A stretch of 64,000 nt of DNA from Thetidibacter halocola (GTDB taxonomy: Bacteria; Pseudomonadota; Alphaproteobacteria; Rhodobacterales; Rhodobacteraceae). Shown here one piece after another: positions 46,318-55,453 of the stretch. The DNA lies in the NCBI RefSeq assembly GCF_018224955.1, contig NZ_JAGTUU010000005.1:363951-427950 (forward strand), read 5' to 3'. The notes under the pieces were generated by a model, which saw only the letters and a list, made by a program, of their open reading frames with translations, was not told the DNA's origin and made no database searches. A program made the position numbers and the translations under genes. Numbering within the stretch: position 1 is the first letter of the stretch; every line of letters begins with the position of its first letter.

Positions 46318-47595
46318 ATGAGCAAGGAAACGAACGGGCCTTCCCGCCGCCAGTTCCTGACCAGCGCCGCAGCGATGGGCGCAGGTGCGGTCGCGGCGAC
46401 AGCCGCACGGGCCGCAGGCCCCGATCCGCTGATCACTGAGGTCCAGGAATGGGCAACAGGGCTGGGCGACGGTGTGGATGCGACCCCCTACGGTCTGCCG
46501 ATCCAGTTCGAGGGCGACGTGATCCGCCGCAACGTGTCCTGGCTGACGGCCGACACGATCAGCTCGATCAACTTCACGCCGATCCACGCGCTGGACGGCA
46601 CGATCACCCCTGCAGGCTGCGCCTTCGAGCGGCACCATTCCGGCGCGATCGAGCTGCGCAAGGAAGACTACCGGCTGATGATCAACGGCCTTGTCGACAC
46701 GCCGCTGGTCTTCTCCTACGAGGATCTCGAGCGCTTTCCGCGCGAGCAGCACGTCTATTTCTGCGAATGCGCCGCGAACACCGGCATGGAATGGGCAGGC
46801 GCGCAGCTGAACGGCGCGCAGTTCACCCACGGCATGATCCACAACATGGAATATACCGGCGTTTCCCTGCGCACCCTGCTGGAAGAGGCGGGCCTGAACG
46901 CGGCGGGCGACCTGGCTGACAAATGGGTCTATGTCGAGGGCGCCGATGCTTCGTCGAACGGCCGCTCGATCCCGATGGAAAAGGCGCTGGACGACGTGCT
47001 GGTGGCCTTCAAGGCCAATGGCGAAGCCCTGCGGAAAGAGCACGGCTACCCGGTGCGCCTGGTCGTTCCCGGCTGGGAAGGCAACATGTGGGTCAAGTGG
47101 CTGCGCCGCGTCGAGGTGACCGATGCCGCCGTGGAAAGCCGCGAAGAGACCTCCAAGTATACCGACACGCTGGCCGACGGCACGTCGCGCAAGTGGACTT
47201 GGGTTATGGACGCCAAGTCGGTCGTCACCTCGCCCAGCCCGCAGGCGCCGATCAAGCATGGGCCCGGCCCGGTGGTCATCACCGGCATGGCCTGGTCGGG
47301 GCATGGCAGGATCACCCGCGTCGACGTCTCCAAGGATGGCGGCATGACCTGGGAGACCGCGCGTCTGGCCCAGGACGGCGGCAACAAGGCGCTCGCCCGC
47401 TTCTATCTCGACACCGAGTGGAACGGCGAGGACTGGCTGCTGCAATCGCGTGCCATCGACGAGACGGGCTATGTTCAGCCGACCAAGGCGCAGCTGCGCG
47501 AGGTCCGGGGTGAGAACTCCGTCTATCACAACAACTGTATCCAGACCTGGCACGTGAAGCCGAATGGGGAGGCAGAAAATGTCGAAGTCTCTTAA
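46318..47595 (+). CDS. soxC: Sulfane dehydrogenase molybdenum subunit SoxC
   Basis: Molybdopterin subunit that oxidises the outer sulfane sulfur of SoxY intermediates. The 425-residue protein has a Tat signal (SRRQFLTSAAAMGAG), the sulfite-oxidase fold with FCECAANTGMEW, where Cys151 is the likely Mo ligand, and a C-terminal dimerisation domain (GHGRITRVDVSKDGGMTWE). AAAGGAG before the ATG. Overlaps soxD by 17 nt. Confidence 0.97.
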   Translation: MSKETNGPSRRQFLTSAAAMGAGAVAATAARAAGPDPLITEVQEWATGLGDGVDATPYGLPIQFEGDVIRRNVSWLTADTISSINFTPIHALDGTITPAGCAFERHHSGAIELRKEDYRLMINGLVDTPLVFSYEDLERFPREQHVYFCECAANTGMEWAGAQLNGAQFTHGMIHNMEYTGVSLRTLLEEAGLNAAGDLADKWVYVEGADASSNGRSIPMEKALDDVLVAFKANGEALRKEHGYPVRLVVPGWEGNMWVKWLRRVEVTDAAVESREETSKYTDTLADGTSRKWTWVMDAKSVVTSPSPQAPIKHGPGPVVITGMAWSGHGRITRVDVSKDGGMTWETARLAQDGGNKALARFYLDTEWNGEDWLLQSRAIDETGYVQPTKAQLREVRGENSVYHNNCIQTWHVKPNGEAENVEVS

Positions 47596-48841
47596 TCTCT
47601 TTGGCGGTGCCGCGGTCGGCGTCGGCGTGATGCTGGTGGCGGCCTACAACTTTGCCGATCGCAACATCGCCGACATGCCGCAGAACCCGCCGCAGTTGGC
47701 GCCGCTTTCGGCGGTGCAACTGGCCGAGCTCCGCGCCGCCGAGGAAGCCGCACAGGCGCCGGCGGTTGTGGCCGAGGCCGCGCCGGCTGGCGGCCTGATC
47801 GCCGCCGCGAATGCGCAGGCAGGCGGGGCAGGGGCCAAGTTCGGGCTGGGCCGCGCGGCCCTGCCCGAGGAAGTCGCCGCCTGGGACGTCAACGTCATGC
47901 CCGATGGCCGTGGCCTGCCTGCGGGCTCGGGCGATGCCATGACCGGCGAGCCCATCTTTGAAGAGAATTGCGCGATCTGCCACGGCTCGTTTGCCGAGGG
48001 CGTCGACAACTGGCCCAAGCTGGCCGGGGGCGACGGCACGCTGGCCGACAAGGACCCGCTGAAGACCGTGGGCTCCTATTGGCCCTACCTGTCGACCGTC
48101 TGGGACTACGTTCACCGTTCGATGCCCTTCGGCAACGCGCAGTCGCTGTCTGCCGACGATGTCTATGCGATCACGGCCTATATCCTCTACTCGAACGACA
48201 TCATCGCCGATGATTTCGTCCTGTCGCAGGAAACCTGGGCCGAGGTCCAGATGCCCAACGCCGAGGGCTTCATCATCGACGACCGGGCAGAGACCGAATA
48301 CGCCCAGTGGCGCGCCGAACCCTGCATGGAGAACTGCAAGCCCGAGGCCGTGCAGATCACCATGAAGGCCACCGTGCTTGACGTGACGCCGGACGACCCG
48401 ACCGACGACGCAGCCCCCGCCGAGGAGGCCGCGGCCGAACCCGCTGCGGAAGCCGAAGTTCAGACCGCCGCGGCAGAACCGGCGGCAGAGGCCGCAGCCG
48501 CCCCTGCCGAAGAGGCCCATGCGGCGATCGACCCGGCGCTGGTTGCCGAGGGCGAGAACGTCTTCAAGAAGTGCAAGGCCTGCCACCAGGTCGGCGACGG
48601 TGCCAAGAACCGCACCGGACCGCAGCTGAACGGTATCTTCGGCCGTGCCATCGGCGGTGTTGACGGGTTCAAGTATTCTGGCACGATGGCCGGCATGGGT
48701 GGTGAATGGACCGAGGAAACCCTCGCAGCCTTCCTCGCCGATCCCAGAGGCTATGTGAAAGGCACCAAGATGGCATTTGCCGGGCTCAAGTCCGATGAGG
48801 AAATCGCGGCTGTCACGGCCTATCTGAAGTCGTTCCAGTAA
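47579..48841 (+). CDS. soxD: Sulfane dehydrogenase dihaem cytochrome subunit SoxD
   Basis: Electron acceptor of SoxC. The 420-residue protein has an N-terminal signal/anchor helix (about residues 7-23), a first haem domain with CAICH (near residue 133), an Ala-Glu-Pro-rich linker (about residues 275-318), and a second cytochrome c domain with CKACH. ATG at 47579 follows GGGGAGG inside the end of soxC. The domain order matches dihaem SoxD. Confidence 0.96.
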   Translation: MSKSLNLFGGAAVGVGVMLVAAYNFADRNIADMPQNPPQLAPLSAVQLAELRAAEEAAQAPAVVAEAAPAGGLIAAANAQAGGAGAKFGLGRAALPEEVAAWDVNVMPDGRGLPAGSGDAMTGEPIFEENCAICHGSFAEGVDNWPKLAGGDGTLADKDPLKTVGSYWPYLSTVWDYVHRSMPFGNAQSLSADDVYAITAYILYSNDIIADDFVLSQETWAEVQMPNAEGFIIDDRAETEYAQWRAEPCMENCKPEAVQITMKATVLDVTPDDPTDDAAPAEEAAAEPAAEAEVQTAAAEPAAEAAAAPAEEAHAAIDPALVAEGENVFKKCKACHQVGDGAKNRTGPQLNGIFGRAIGGVDGFKYSGTMAGMGGEWTEETLAAFLADPRGYVKGTKMAFAGLKSDEEIAAVTAYLKSFQ

Positions 48842-48843
48842 CC

Positions 48844-49554
48844 ATGCGCGCGCTTGTCGCCGCAGTGATGATCGCGCTGGCCCCTGCGGGGGCCGCGCTT
48901 GCCCAGGACAAGGCAGAGCTGATCGGCGATGCCAGCCGGGGCGAAGAGGCCTTTCGGCAATGCCGAGGTTGCCATCAGGTGGGGCCGGGGGCGGAAAACC
49001 GCGTCGGACCGCATCTGAACGGCATCTTCGGCCGCCGCGCAGGCAGCATCGAGGGGTTCGATTATTCCGACGGGATGGATCGGGCGCATGCCGATGGCAT
49101 GGTCTGGACCATCGAACGCCTCGACGCCTACCTGGAGAATCCCCGGGCGTTGGTCTCGGGCACGCGGATGTCCTTCCGGGGCATCAAGGACGCGCAGGAA
49201 CGCCATGATGTCATGGCCTATCTGCGCCGCTACAGCGCCAGCCCCCGCGACATCCCGGAATCCCAGCCGACCGCCTTCCGCAGCGAGGTGGACTTGCCGC
49301 CCGAGATCCTCGCCATCGTGGGTGACCGGGAATACGGCGAATACCTCGCCTCGGAATGCCTGACCTGCCACAAGCGTGACGGCGCCGACGACGGCATCCC
49401 TTCGATCGTGAACTGGGTCGAAGAGGATTTCGTGATCGCCATGCACGCCTACAAGCGCCAGATTCGCCCGCATCCGGTCATGCAGATGATGGCCGGGCGC
49501 CTGTCGGACGAGGAAATCGCAGCGCTGGCCACCTATTTCGCCACGATCGACTAG
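48844..49554 (+). CDS. soxE: Dihaem c-type cytochrome SoxE
   Basis: Periplasmic cytochrome partner of the SoxF flavoprotein. The 236-residue protein has a signal peptide (residues 1-20) and two haem motifs, CRGCH near residue 39 in a class I domain and CLTCH near residue 175 in the C-terminal domain. It starts 2 nt after soxD. A 210-nt gap precedes soxF. Confidence 0.93.
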   Translation: MRALVAAVMIALAPAGAALAQDKAELIGDASRGEEAFRQCRGCHQVGPGAENRVGPHLNGIFGRRAGSIEGFDYSDGMDRAHADGMVWTIERLDAYLENPRALVSGTRMSFRGIKDAQERHDVMAYLRRYSASPRDIPESQPTAFRSEVDLPPEILAIVGDREYGEYLASECLTCHKRDGADDGIPSIVNWVEEDFVIAMHAYKRQIRPHPVMQMMAGRLSDEEIAALATYFATID

Positions 49555-49642
49555 GGGGGCAGGCGCCCCTTCGCCGTGTTTCCGACGCGCTCGCGCGGCC
49601 GTCCGGCCATGCGGGCGCTTTCCTTGGCAGGCGGAAAAAAAC

Positions 49643-49660
49643 TCTGAATATCAGTAAATT
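49643..49660. promoter_or_regulatory. Candidate regulatory site in soxE-soxF gap
   Basis: TCTGAATATCAGTAAATT shares TCTGAATAT and a following GTxAATT with the soxS-soxV site at 40776. The AT-rich 49635-49675 region around it is a plausible separate promoter for soxF. Confidence 0.35.
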
Positions 49661-49764
49661 ACCGTTTCTGAATCGCGGGTTTTGCGGTAGTCTTTTCGGG
49701 TGATGCACGCGACGCGAGAGCGGCCCGCAAGAGGCCCGGCATCGCGCCAAAGGGAGGAGACCCA

Positions 49765-51027
49765 ATGACATTGAACCGCAGAACATTCCTGGGCACCGGC
49801 GTTGCCGCCGCGGCCACGCTGAGCGCGCCGATGGTCCGCGCGCAGGGCCGGCCCCGCGTCGTCGTCATCGGCGGCGGTGCCGGTGGCGCGACCGCCGCGC
49901 GCTACATCGCCAAGGACAGCGAGGGCGCGATCGACGTCACGCTGATCGAACCCAGCCGGACCTATTTCACCTGCTTCTTCTCGAACCTCTATCTCGGCGG
50001 GTTCCGCACGCTGGAAAGCCTCGCCCATACCTATGCCAAGCTCGCCACCGACTACGGCATCAACGTGGTGCATGACTGGGCGACGGGCGTCGACCGGGAT
50101 GCCAAGACCGTCGCGCTGGCCGGCGGCGGCAGCGTGCCCTACGACAAGCTGGTGATCTCGCCGGGGATCGATTTCGTCGACGGCTCGGTGCCGGGCTGGG
50201 ATATCTCGGCGCAGGGCGTCATGCCCCATGCCTACAAGGCCGGGACGCAGACCGCGCTGTTGAAGGCGCAGATCGAGGCCATGCCGCAGGGAGGGGTCTT
50301 TGTCATGGTGGCGCCGCCCAACCCCTACCGTTGCCCTCCCGGCCCCTACGAGCGGATCAGCATGGTGGCGCATTACCTCAAGGCCAACAACCCGACCGCC
50401 AAGATCATCGTGGCCGACCCTAAGGAACAGTATTCCAAGCAGGCGCTGTTCGAGGAAGGCTGGCAAAAACACTATCCCGGCATGGTCGAACGGCTGGGCC
50501 CCGATTTCGGCGGCGGCAACGTCTCGGTCGATCCGGGCGCGATGACGGTGGATATCGACGGCGAGGTGGTCAAGGCCGACGCGGTCAACGTGATCCCGGC
50601 GCAGAAGGCCGGCCATATCTGCGAGGTCGCGGGCCTGACAGATGGCAACTGGGCGCCGGTGGACGGGCACAGCATGGTGTCGCGGCTCGATCCCGAGATC
50701 TACATCCTGGGCGACGCCAGCGCGCAGGGCGACATGCCGAAATCCGGTTTTTCGGCCAACTCGCAGGCCAAGGTGGCGGCCATGGCGGTGCGCGGCGCGC
50801 TGACCGGCAGCCGGGTCTTTCCTGCCAAGTTCTCGAACACCTGCTGGTCGCTGATCGCCACCGACGACGGCGTGAAGGTGGGCGCGGCCTATGAGCCCAC
50901 GGAGGAGAAGATCGCCAGCGTTTCCAGCTTCGTCAGCCAGACGGGCGAGGACGCGGCGATGCGCAAGGCGACCTACGAGGAAAGCCTGGGCTGGTATTCG
51001 GGCATCACCTCGGACATGTTCGGCTGA
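49765..51027 (+). CDS. soxF: Sulfide dehydrogenase flavoprotein SoxF (FCSD type)
   Basis: FAD subunit of flavocytochrome c-sulfide dehydrogenase, probably oxidising sulfide or reactivating SoxYZ with SoxE. The 420-residue protein has a Tat signal (NRRTFLGTGVAAAATL), FAD motif VVVIGGGAGGATAARYI, redox cysteines in YFTCFFSNLYLGG and NPYRCPPGPYERISM, and the C-terminal FCSD domain (FSNTCWSLIATDDGVKVG). GGGAGGAG before the ATG. Last gene of the locus; no soxG or soxH follows. Confidence 0.95.
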   Translation: MTLNRRTFLGTGVAAAATLSAPMVRAQGRPRVVVIGGGAGGATAARYIAKDSEGAIDVTLIEPSRTYFTCFFSNLYLGGFRTLESLAHTYAKLATDYGINVVHDWATGVDRDAKTVALAGGGSVPYDKLVISPGIDFVDGSVPGWDISAQGVMPHAYKAGTQTALLKAQIEAMPQGGVFVMVAPPNPYRCPPGPYERISMVAHYLKANNPTAKIIVADPKEQYSKQALFEEGWQKHYPGMVERLGPDFGGGNVSVDPGAMTVDIDGEVVKADAVNVIPAQKAGHICEVAGLTDGNWAPVDGHSMVSRLDPEIYILGDASAQGDMPKSGFSANSQAKVAAMAVRGALTGSRVFPAKFSNTCWSLIATDDGVKVGAAYEPTEEKIASVSSFVSQTGEDAAMRKATYEESLGWYSGITSDMFG

Positions 51028-51038
51028 TCCCGGACGGG

Positions 51039-51059
51039 GCGGGCCCGCCTTGGGCCCGC
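51039..51059 (+). terminator. Hairpin after soxF
   Basis: Perfect 8-bp stem GCGGGCCC / GGGCCCGC with loop GCCTT, then TTC. It has only a short T stretch, yet its position 12 nt after the soxF stop suits the end of the Sox operon. Confidence 0.5.
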
Positions 51060-51110
51060 TTCACCCGCGCGGCGGCTTGATCCGGCGGCAATGTCAGGAC
51101 CAGGTCGCAC

Positions 51111-52022
51111 ATGGCACATCACCACCATCATCACGATAGCGGGCAGGGCGACCGCAGCCTCTTTGCGGCGGTCGTCATCAATGTCGGGCTGACCGTGGTC
51201 CAGATCGTGGCGGGACTCGTGTCGGGCAGCCTCGCCATGATCGCCGACGCGCTGCACAACCTCTCGGACGCGGCAAGCCTCGTGATCGCCGTCTGGGCGC
51301 GGCGCATCGCCCGGCGCAAGGCGGACTCGCGCATGACATTTGGCTATGCAAGGGCCGAGGTGGTGGCCGCGCTCATCAACCTGACGGTTCTGGTCGTGGT
51401 CGGGCTGTATCTGGTGGGAGAGGCGGTTGCGCGGCTGGTCGCGCCAGAGCCTGTGACCGGCTGGATCGTCGTCGTCGTGGCGGGCGTGGCGCTGGTCGTC
51501 GACCTGGCCACCGCCGCGCTGACCTGGGCGCTGGCCAAGGACAGCGTCAACATTCGCGCGGCGTTCCTGCACAATGTGGCGGATGCGCTGGGCTCTGTCG
51601 CGGTGATGGTCGCGGGCAGCCTGATCCTGCTGTTCGGCTGGATGTGGGTCGATCCGGTCGCGACGCTGGGCATCGCCGGTTACATCCTGTGGATGGCCCT
51701 GCGCGAGATGCCCGAGGTGGTGAGGGTGCTGATGCTGGGCGCGCCTGTCGATCTGGACGCGCAGGCAGTGCTGCGCACCGCCGAGACGGTCGAGGGCGTC
51801 GACGGGATCCACCATGCCCACCTGTGGCTGATGGACGAGCATCACGCCGCACTCGAGGCGCATGTGGTGATCGAGGCGGGCGCCTGGGACCGCGCCGACA
51901 CCATCAAGGCCGCGATCAAGGCCCGCCTTGCCGAGGCCCACGGGCTGCGCCACGTCACGCTGGAACTGGAATGCGCAGCCCATCGCTGCGACGCGCCGCA
52001 GCGCATCGGGCACGCGGGCTAG
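51111..52022 (+). CDS. Cation diffusion facilitator family transporter (CzcD-like)
   Basis: Exports divalent metals such as Zn in exchange for protons. The 303-residue protein has six membrane helices, metal-site motifs ADALHNLSD and FLHNVADAL in helices 2 and 5, and a cytoplasmic domain from about residue 205 (VDGIHHAHLWLMDEHHAALEAHV). The N-terminus reads MAHHHHHHD, a natural six-histidine stretch that could sense or recruit metal. The last 4 nt overlap the convergent flavoprotein gene. Confidence 0.93.
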   Translation: MAHHHHHHDSGQGDRSLFAAVVINVGLTVVQIVAGLVSGSLAMIADALHNLSDAASLVIAVWARRIARRKADSRMTFGYARAEVVAALINLTVLVVVGLYLVGEAVARLVAPEPVTGWIVVVVAGVALVVDLATAALTWALAKDSVNIRAAFLHNVADALGSVAVMVAGSLILLFGWMWVDPVATLGIAGYILWMALREMPEVVRVLMLGAPVDLDAQAVLRTAETVEGVDGIHHAHLWLMDEHHAALEAHVVIEAGAWDRADTIKAAIKARLAEAHGLRHVTLELECAAHRCDAPQRIGHAG

Positions 52023-53224
52023 GCGGCGCGCAGCCCCTTCAGCTGGCCTAGGAATTTCGGGATCTTCTCCTTGAACTTGAAGAAGCCGGCCGTCGCATGG
52101 GGCCACGCGGTGGCGTCAAAGTCGCGCATCACCCGCAGGACGGGAATGCCGGTGATCTCGTCCAGCATCTCGGCAACCGGCCCGACGGGGGCGAAGGCGG
52201 TCACGATCTGCTCGGCGCCCAGGGCGCGCGCCCAGTCGGCCAGCGCCTGCGGACAGTCCAGCCCCTCTGTAACCGGCCCCAGCCTTTCGGCCCAGCGCGA
52301 TGCCGCATCGCGGGCCAGCGCCGTGCGGAACTCTGTCACCCGCGGCGCCATGCGCAGCGGCGTCAGCCCGTCCGAGGCGGTCACAAGGGCGGTTCCCAGC
52401 GGCCGCAATCCCCGCAGGACCAGAAAGCCGGGCGACAGGTCGTCTTCGTGCAGGATGAACGCCGTAGGTATGGCTGGATCGAACGCGTCGCCTTTTGGTG
52501 CGTCCATCCGCGGTGGGTGCGGCGGGGCGTCGACGGCCTGCGCGTCGTTGGCAAAGATCCAGCCATCCGGGCGGAACCGCCCTTCGGTGTATTTCGAGAT
52601 GTTGGACCCACGCGCAAGGTAGGTCTTGCCCGGCGTCTGAACCCCCGCCACCCATCGCCAGCTGAGCGTGTTCGAGGCCGGGTCGCCGTCCAGCAGGTGC
52701 CGCAGGAAGAAATCGGCTCCCAGCACCCAGGGCAGGCGCAAGGTGAAGATCCAGATCGAGGCGAACCACATCCGCGCATGGTTGTGAAGGTAGCCCGTTT
52801 CCACCAGTTCCCGCGCCCAGAAGTCGAAGCATTCGATCCCTGTCTCGCCCTTGCAGGCGGCTTCCCAGTCGCGGCGCAGCCCGCCCTGCGTCTGCACCCC
52901 GTCCAGCGCGCGGCGCAGGTCCGCCCGGTAGCTGCGCCAGACCGAGGGGCGCATTTCCAGCCAGCCTTTCCAGTAGGTGCGCCAGCAGACCTCCTGGATG
53001 AATTTCTCGGCGGCGCTGTGGGAATGACGGCCCAGCACGGCTTCCAGCACCTCGGCCTCGGTCAGCGCACGGTGGCGGATATACGGCGACAGCACCGACA
53101 CGTCGCGATGCTGTCCCGGCCCGCGATCGTAGTTGCGCAGCGCGGCATAATCCTTGCCCGCATGGGGCACAAAGGCCGAAAGCCGCTCCAGCGCGGCGGT
53201 TCTCGTGGGCGTGAAACGGGTCAC
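52019..53224 (-). CDS. Photolyase/cryptochrome-like FAD-binding protein with N-terminal FAD domain
   Basis: The 401-residue protein starts directly with the photolyase FAD-binding helical domain: LSPYIRHRALTEAEVLEAV, EKFIQEVCWRTYWKGWLE, LVETGYLHNHARMWFASIW and NTLSWRWVAGVQTPGKTY (residues 1-250). The normal N-terminal antenna domain is missing, and about 150 residues of other sequence follow (LGAEQIVTAFAPVGPVAEML ... FFKFKEKIPKFL). GTG at 53224 is preferred because GGAGG lies before it; an ATG 18 nt upstream is possible. Light-driven repair or signalling is only suggested by the fold. Confidence 0.85.
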   Translation of the reverse strand: MTRFTPTRTAALERLSAFVPHAGKDYAALRNYDRGPGQHRDVSVLSPYIRHRALTEAEVLEAVLGRHSHSAAEKFIQEVCWRTYWKGWLEMRPSVWRSYRADLRRALDGVQTQGGLRRDWEAACKGETGIECFDFWARELVETGYLHNHARMWFASIWIFTLRLPWVLGADFFLRHLLDGDPASNTLSWRWVAGVQTPGKTYLARGSNISKYTEGRFRPDGWIFANDAQAVDAPPHPPRMDAPKGDAFDPAIPTAFILHEDDLSPGFLVLRGLRPLGTALVTASDGLTPLRMAPRVTEFRTALARDAASRWAERLGPVTEGLDCPQALADWARALGAEQIVTAFAPVGPVAEMLDEITGIPVLRVMRDFDATAWPHATAGFFKFKEKIPKFLGQLKGLRAA

Positions 53225-53341
53225 GGGCGCGCCTCCAGTCATCGTGTGGGGCGAGTTAGGGCGGGGCCGCCGGGGCGCAAGCGGGGACGTGCAAATTACC
53301 GCCGCCCCTTGCGGGTGGTGGGGGGCGACACTAAGACTCCG

Positions 53342-53359
53342 GTAACCGAGACAGGTTAC
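53342..53359. promoter_or_regulatory. Inverted repeat upstream of clpP
   Basis: GTAACC-GAGACA-GGTTAC, perfect 6-bp arms, 35 nt before the clpP start. Could be an operator or a weak 5'-UTR hairpin. No matching known regulator was recognised. Confidence 0.4.
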
Positions 53360-53394
53360 GCAAGTCCAGAAGGCACAAGACAGGCAGGGCCCCG

Positions 53395-54033
53395 ATGAAA
53401 GATCCGTATGACGTCTACATGAACACGCTGGTTCCCATGGTGGTCGAACAGACCAGCCGGGGGGAGCGGGCCTACGACATCTTCTCGCGTCTGCTGAAAG
53501 AGCGGATCATCTTCCTCAGCGGCCCGGTGCATGACGGCATGTCATCGCTGATCGTGGCCCAGCTGCTGCACCTCGAGGCGGAAAACCCGTCCAAGGAAAT
53601 CAGCATGTATATCAACAGCCCCGGCGGTGTCGTGACCTCGGGCCTGTCGATCTACGACACGATGCAATACATCAAGCCCAAGGTCTCGACGCTGGTGATC
53701 GGGCAGGCGGCGTCGATGGGCTCGCTGCTGCTGACGGCGGGCGAGCCGGGGATGCGGTTCTCGCTCCCGAACAGCCGCGTGATGGTCCACCAGCCCTCGG
53801 GCGGCTACCAGGGCCAGGCGACCGACATCATGATCCACGCCCAGGAAACGCAGAAGCTCAAGCGCCGCCTGAACGAGATCTACGTCAAGCATACCAGCCA
53901 GGAACTCGACAAGGTCGAGGCCGCGCTGGAGCGCGACAACTTCATGTCCCCCGAGGAGGCGAAGGCCTGGGGCCTGATCGACGAAATCGTCGAAAGCCGC
54001 GCCAAGGCGGATGACGACAAAGGCGGCAAATGA
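53395..54033 (+). CDS. clpP: ATP-dependent Clp protease proteolytic subunit
   Basis: Serine protease ring subunit working with ClpX and ClpA. The 212-residue protein shows the catalytic Ser in [11 protein letters not shown], His in MVHQPSGG and the Asp in the helix after [10 protein letters not shown]. Typical YINSPGG oxyanion region. It precedes clpX by 153 nt with a terminator between. Confidence 0.97.
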   Translation: MKDPYDVYMNTLVPMVVEQTSRGERAYDIFSRLLKERIIFLSGPVHDGMSSLIVAQLLHLEAENPSKEISMYINSPGGVVTSGLSIYDTMQYIKPKVSTLVIGQAASMGSLLLTAGEPGMRFSLPNSRVMVHQPSGGYQGQATDIMIHAQETQKLKRRLNEIYVKHTSQELDKVEAALERDNFMSPEEAKAWGLIDEIVESRAKADDDKGGK

Positions 54034-54040
54034 TCCGGCG

Positions 54041-54072
54041 GCCCCGGCAGCGGTCGTGCCGGGGCGCTTTTT
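54041..54072 (+). terminator. Rho-independent terminator between clpP and clpX
   Basis: Nine-bp stem GCCCCGGCA / TGCCGGGGC, loop GCGGTCG, followed by GCTTTTT. It should let clpP be expressed above clpX or give clpX its own promoter. Confidence 0.85.
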
Positions 54073-54186
54073 CGGATTGTGGACCCGGAAGGGCTGGCCT
54101 AAGCTGGCTTGAAATTGGCGGCCGAGGCAGTCGGGCGGGCGTGCCAATGGCGCGCCGTCCGTTGGCAAGGTCGGGAAAGGTGCAAG

Positions 54187-55449
54187 ATGGCGACGAATTC
54201 AGGCGGTGACAGCAAGAACACGCTCTACTGCAGCTTCTGCGGCAAGAGCCAGCACGAGGTGCGCAAGCTGATCGCTGGCCCGACGGTGTTCATCTGTGAC
54301 GAGTGCGTCGAACTCTGCATGGACATCATCCGCGAAGAGACCAAGGGCGCAGGCCTGAAATCCTCCGAAGGGGTGCCGACCCCGCGCGACATCTGCGACG
54401 TCCTTGACGACTATGTCATCGGCCAGCAGAAGGCCAAGCGTGTCCTATCGGTCGCCGTGCACAATCATTACAAGCGCCTGAACCACGCCCAGAAATCCGG
54501 CGACATCGAACTGGCCAAGTCGAACATCCTGCTGATCGGCCCGACCGGCTGCGGCAAGACGCTGCTGGCGCAGACGCTGGCGCGCATCCTCGACGTGCCC
54601 TTCACGATGGCCGATGCTACCACGCTGACCGAGGCCGGTTATGTGGGCGAAGACGTGGAAAACATCATCCTCAAGCTGCTGCAATCCTCGGAATACAACG
54701 TGGAACGCGCGCAGCGCGGCATCGTCTACATCGACGAGGTCGACAAGATCACGCGCAAGTCGGAAAACCCCTCGATCACCCGCGACGTGTCGGGCGAAGG
54801 CGTGCAGCAGGCCCTGCTGAAGCTGATGGAGGGCACCGTGGCCTCCGTTCCGCCGCAGGGCGGGCGCAAGCATCCGCAGCAGGAATTCCTCCAGGTGGAC
54901 ACGACGAACATCCTGTTCATCTGCGGCGGTGCCTTCGCCGGTCTGGACAAGATCATCGCGCAGCGCGGCAAGGGCTCTGCCATGGGCTTTGGCGCCGATG
55001 TGCGGGACGTGGACGCGCGCAACGTGGGCGAGATCTTCAAGGATCTCGAACCCGAGGACCTGCTGAAGTTCGGCCTGATCCCGGAATTCGTCGGCCGCCT
55101 GCCGGTCATAGCGACGCTCGAGGATCTCGACGAAGAGGCGCTGGTGACCATCCTGACCCAACCCAAGAACGCGCTGGTCAAGCAGTATCAGCGCCTGTTC
55201 GAGATGGAAGACACCGAGCTCAGCTTTACCGACGATGCGCTGAAGGCCATCGCCAAGCGGGCGATCGAGCGCAAGACCGGTGCGCGCGGCCTGCGGTCGA
55301 TCCTCGAGGGCATCCTGCTGGATACCATGTTCGAACTGCCGGGGATGGAGAACGTGGCCGAGGTCGTGGTGAACGAAGAGGCGGTCATGTCCGACGCCAA
55401 GCCGCTGCTGATCTATGCCGACCAGAAGAAAGAGGGCGCCAGCGCCTGA
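54187..55449 (+). CDS. clpX: ATP-dependent Clp protease ATP-binding subunit ClpX
   Basis: AAA+ unfoldase that feeds ClpP. The 420-residue protein has the N-terminal zinc-binding domain ([11 protein letters not shown] ... CDECVELC), Walker [13 protein letters not shown] near residue 117, Walker [11 protein letters not shown], pore loop GYVGEDVEN, sensor GFGADV region and the ClpP-docking loop in the standard place. The start at 54187 is preceded by GGTGCAAG; an upstream in-frame start gives a non-conserved leader. Confidence 0.97.
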   Translation: MATNSGGDSKNTLYCSFCGKSQHEVRKLIAGPTVFICDECVELCMDIIREETKGAGLKSSEGVPTPRDICDVLDDYVIGQQKAKRVLSVAVHNHYKRLNHAQKSGDIELAKSNILLIGPTGCGKTLLAQTLARILDVPFTMADATTLTEAGYVGEDVENIILKLLQSSEYNVERAQRGIVYIDEVDKITRKSENPSITRDVSGEGVQQALLKLMEGTVASVPPQGGRKHPQQEFLQVDTTNILFICGGAFAGLDKIIAQRGKGSAMGFGADVRDVDARNVGEIFKDLEPEDLLKFGLIPEFVGRLPVIATLEDLDEEALVTILTQPKNALVKQYQRLFEMEDTELSFTDDALKAIAKRAIERKTGARGLRSILEGILLDTMFELPGMENVAEVVVNEEAVMSDAKPLLIYADQKKEGASA

Positions 55450-55453
55450 CCTC

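Noticed and set aside
44598..46436. Long open frame antisense to soxB
   Set aside because: Shadow of a firmly identified Sox gene.
51114..51131. His6 stretch as vector or tag contamination
   Set aside because: Codons are mixed, the ORF continues as a normal CDF protein and the flanks are ordinary chromosome.
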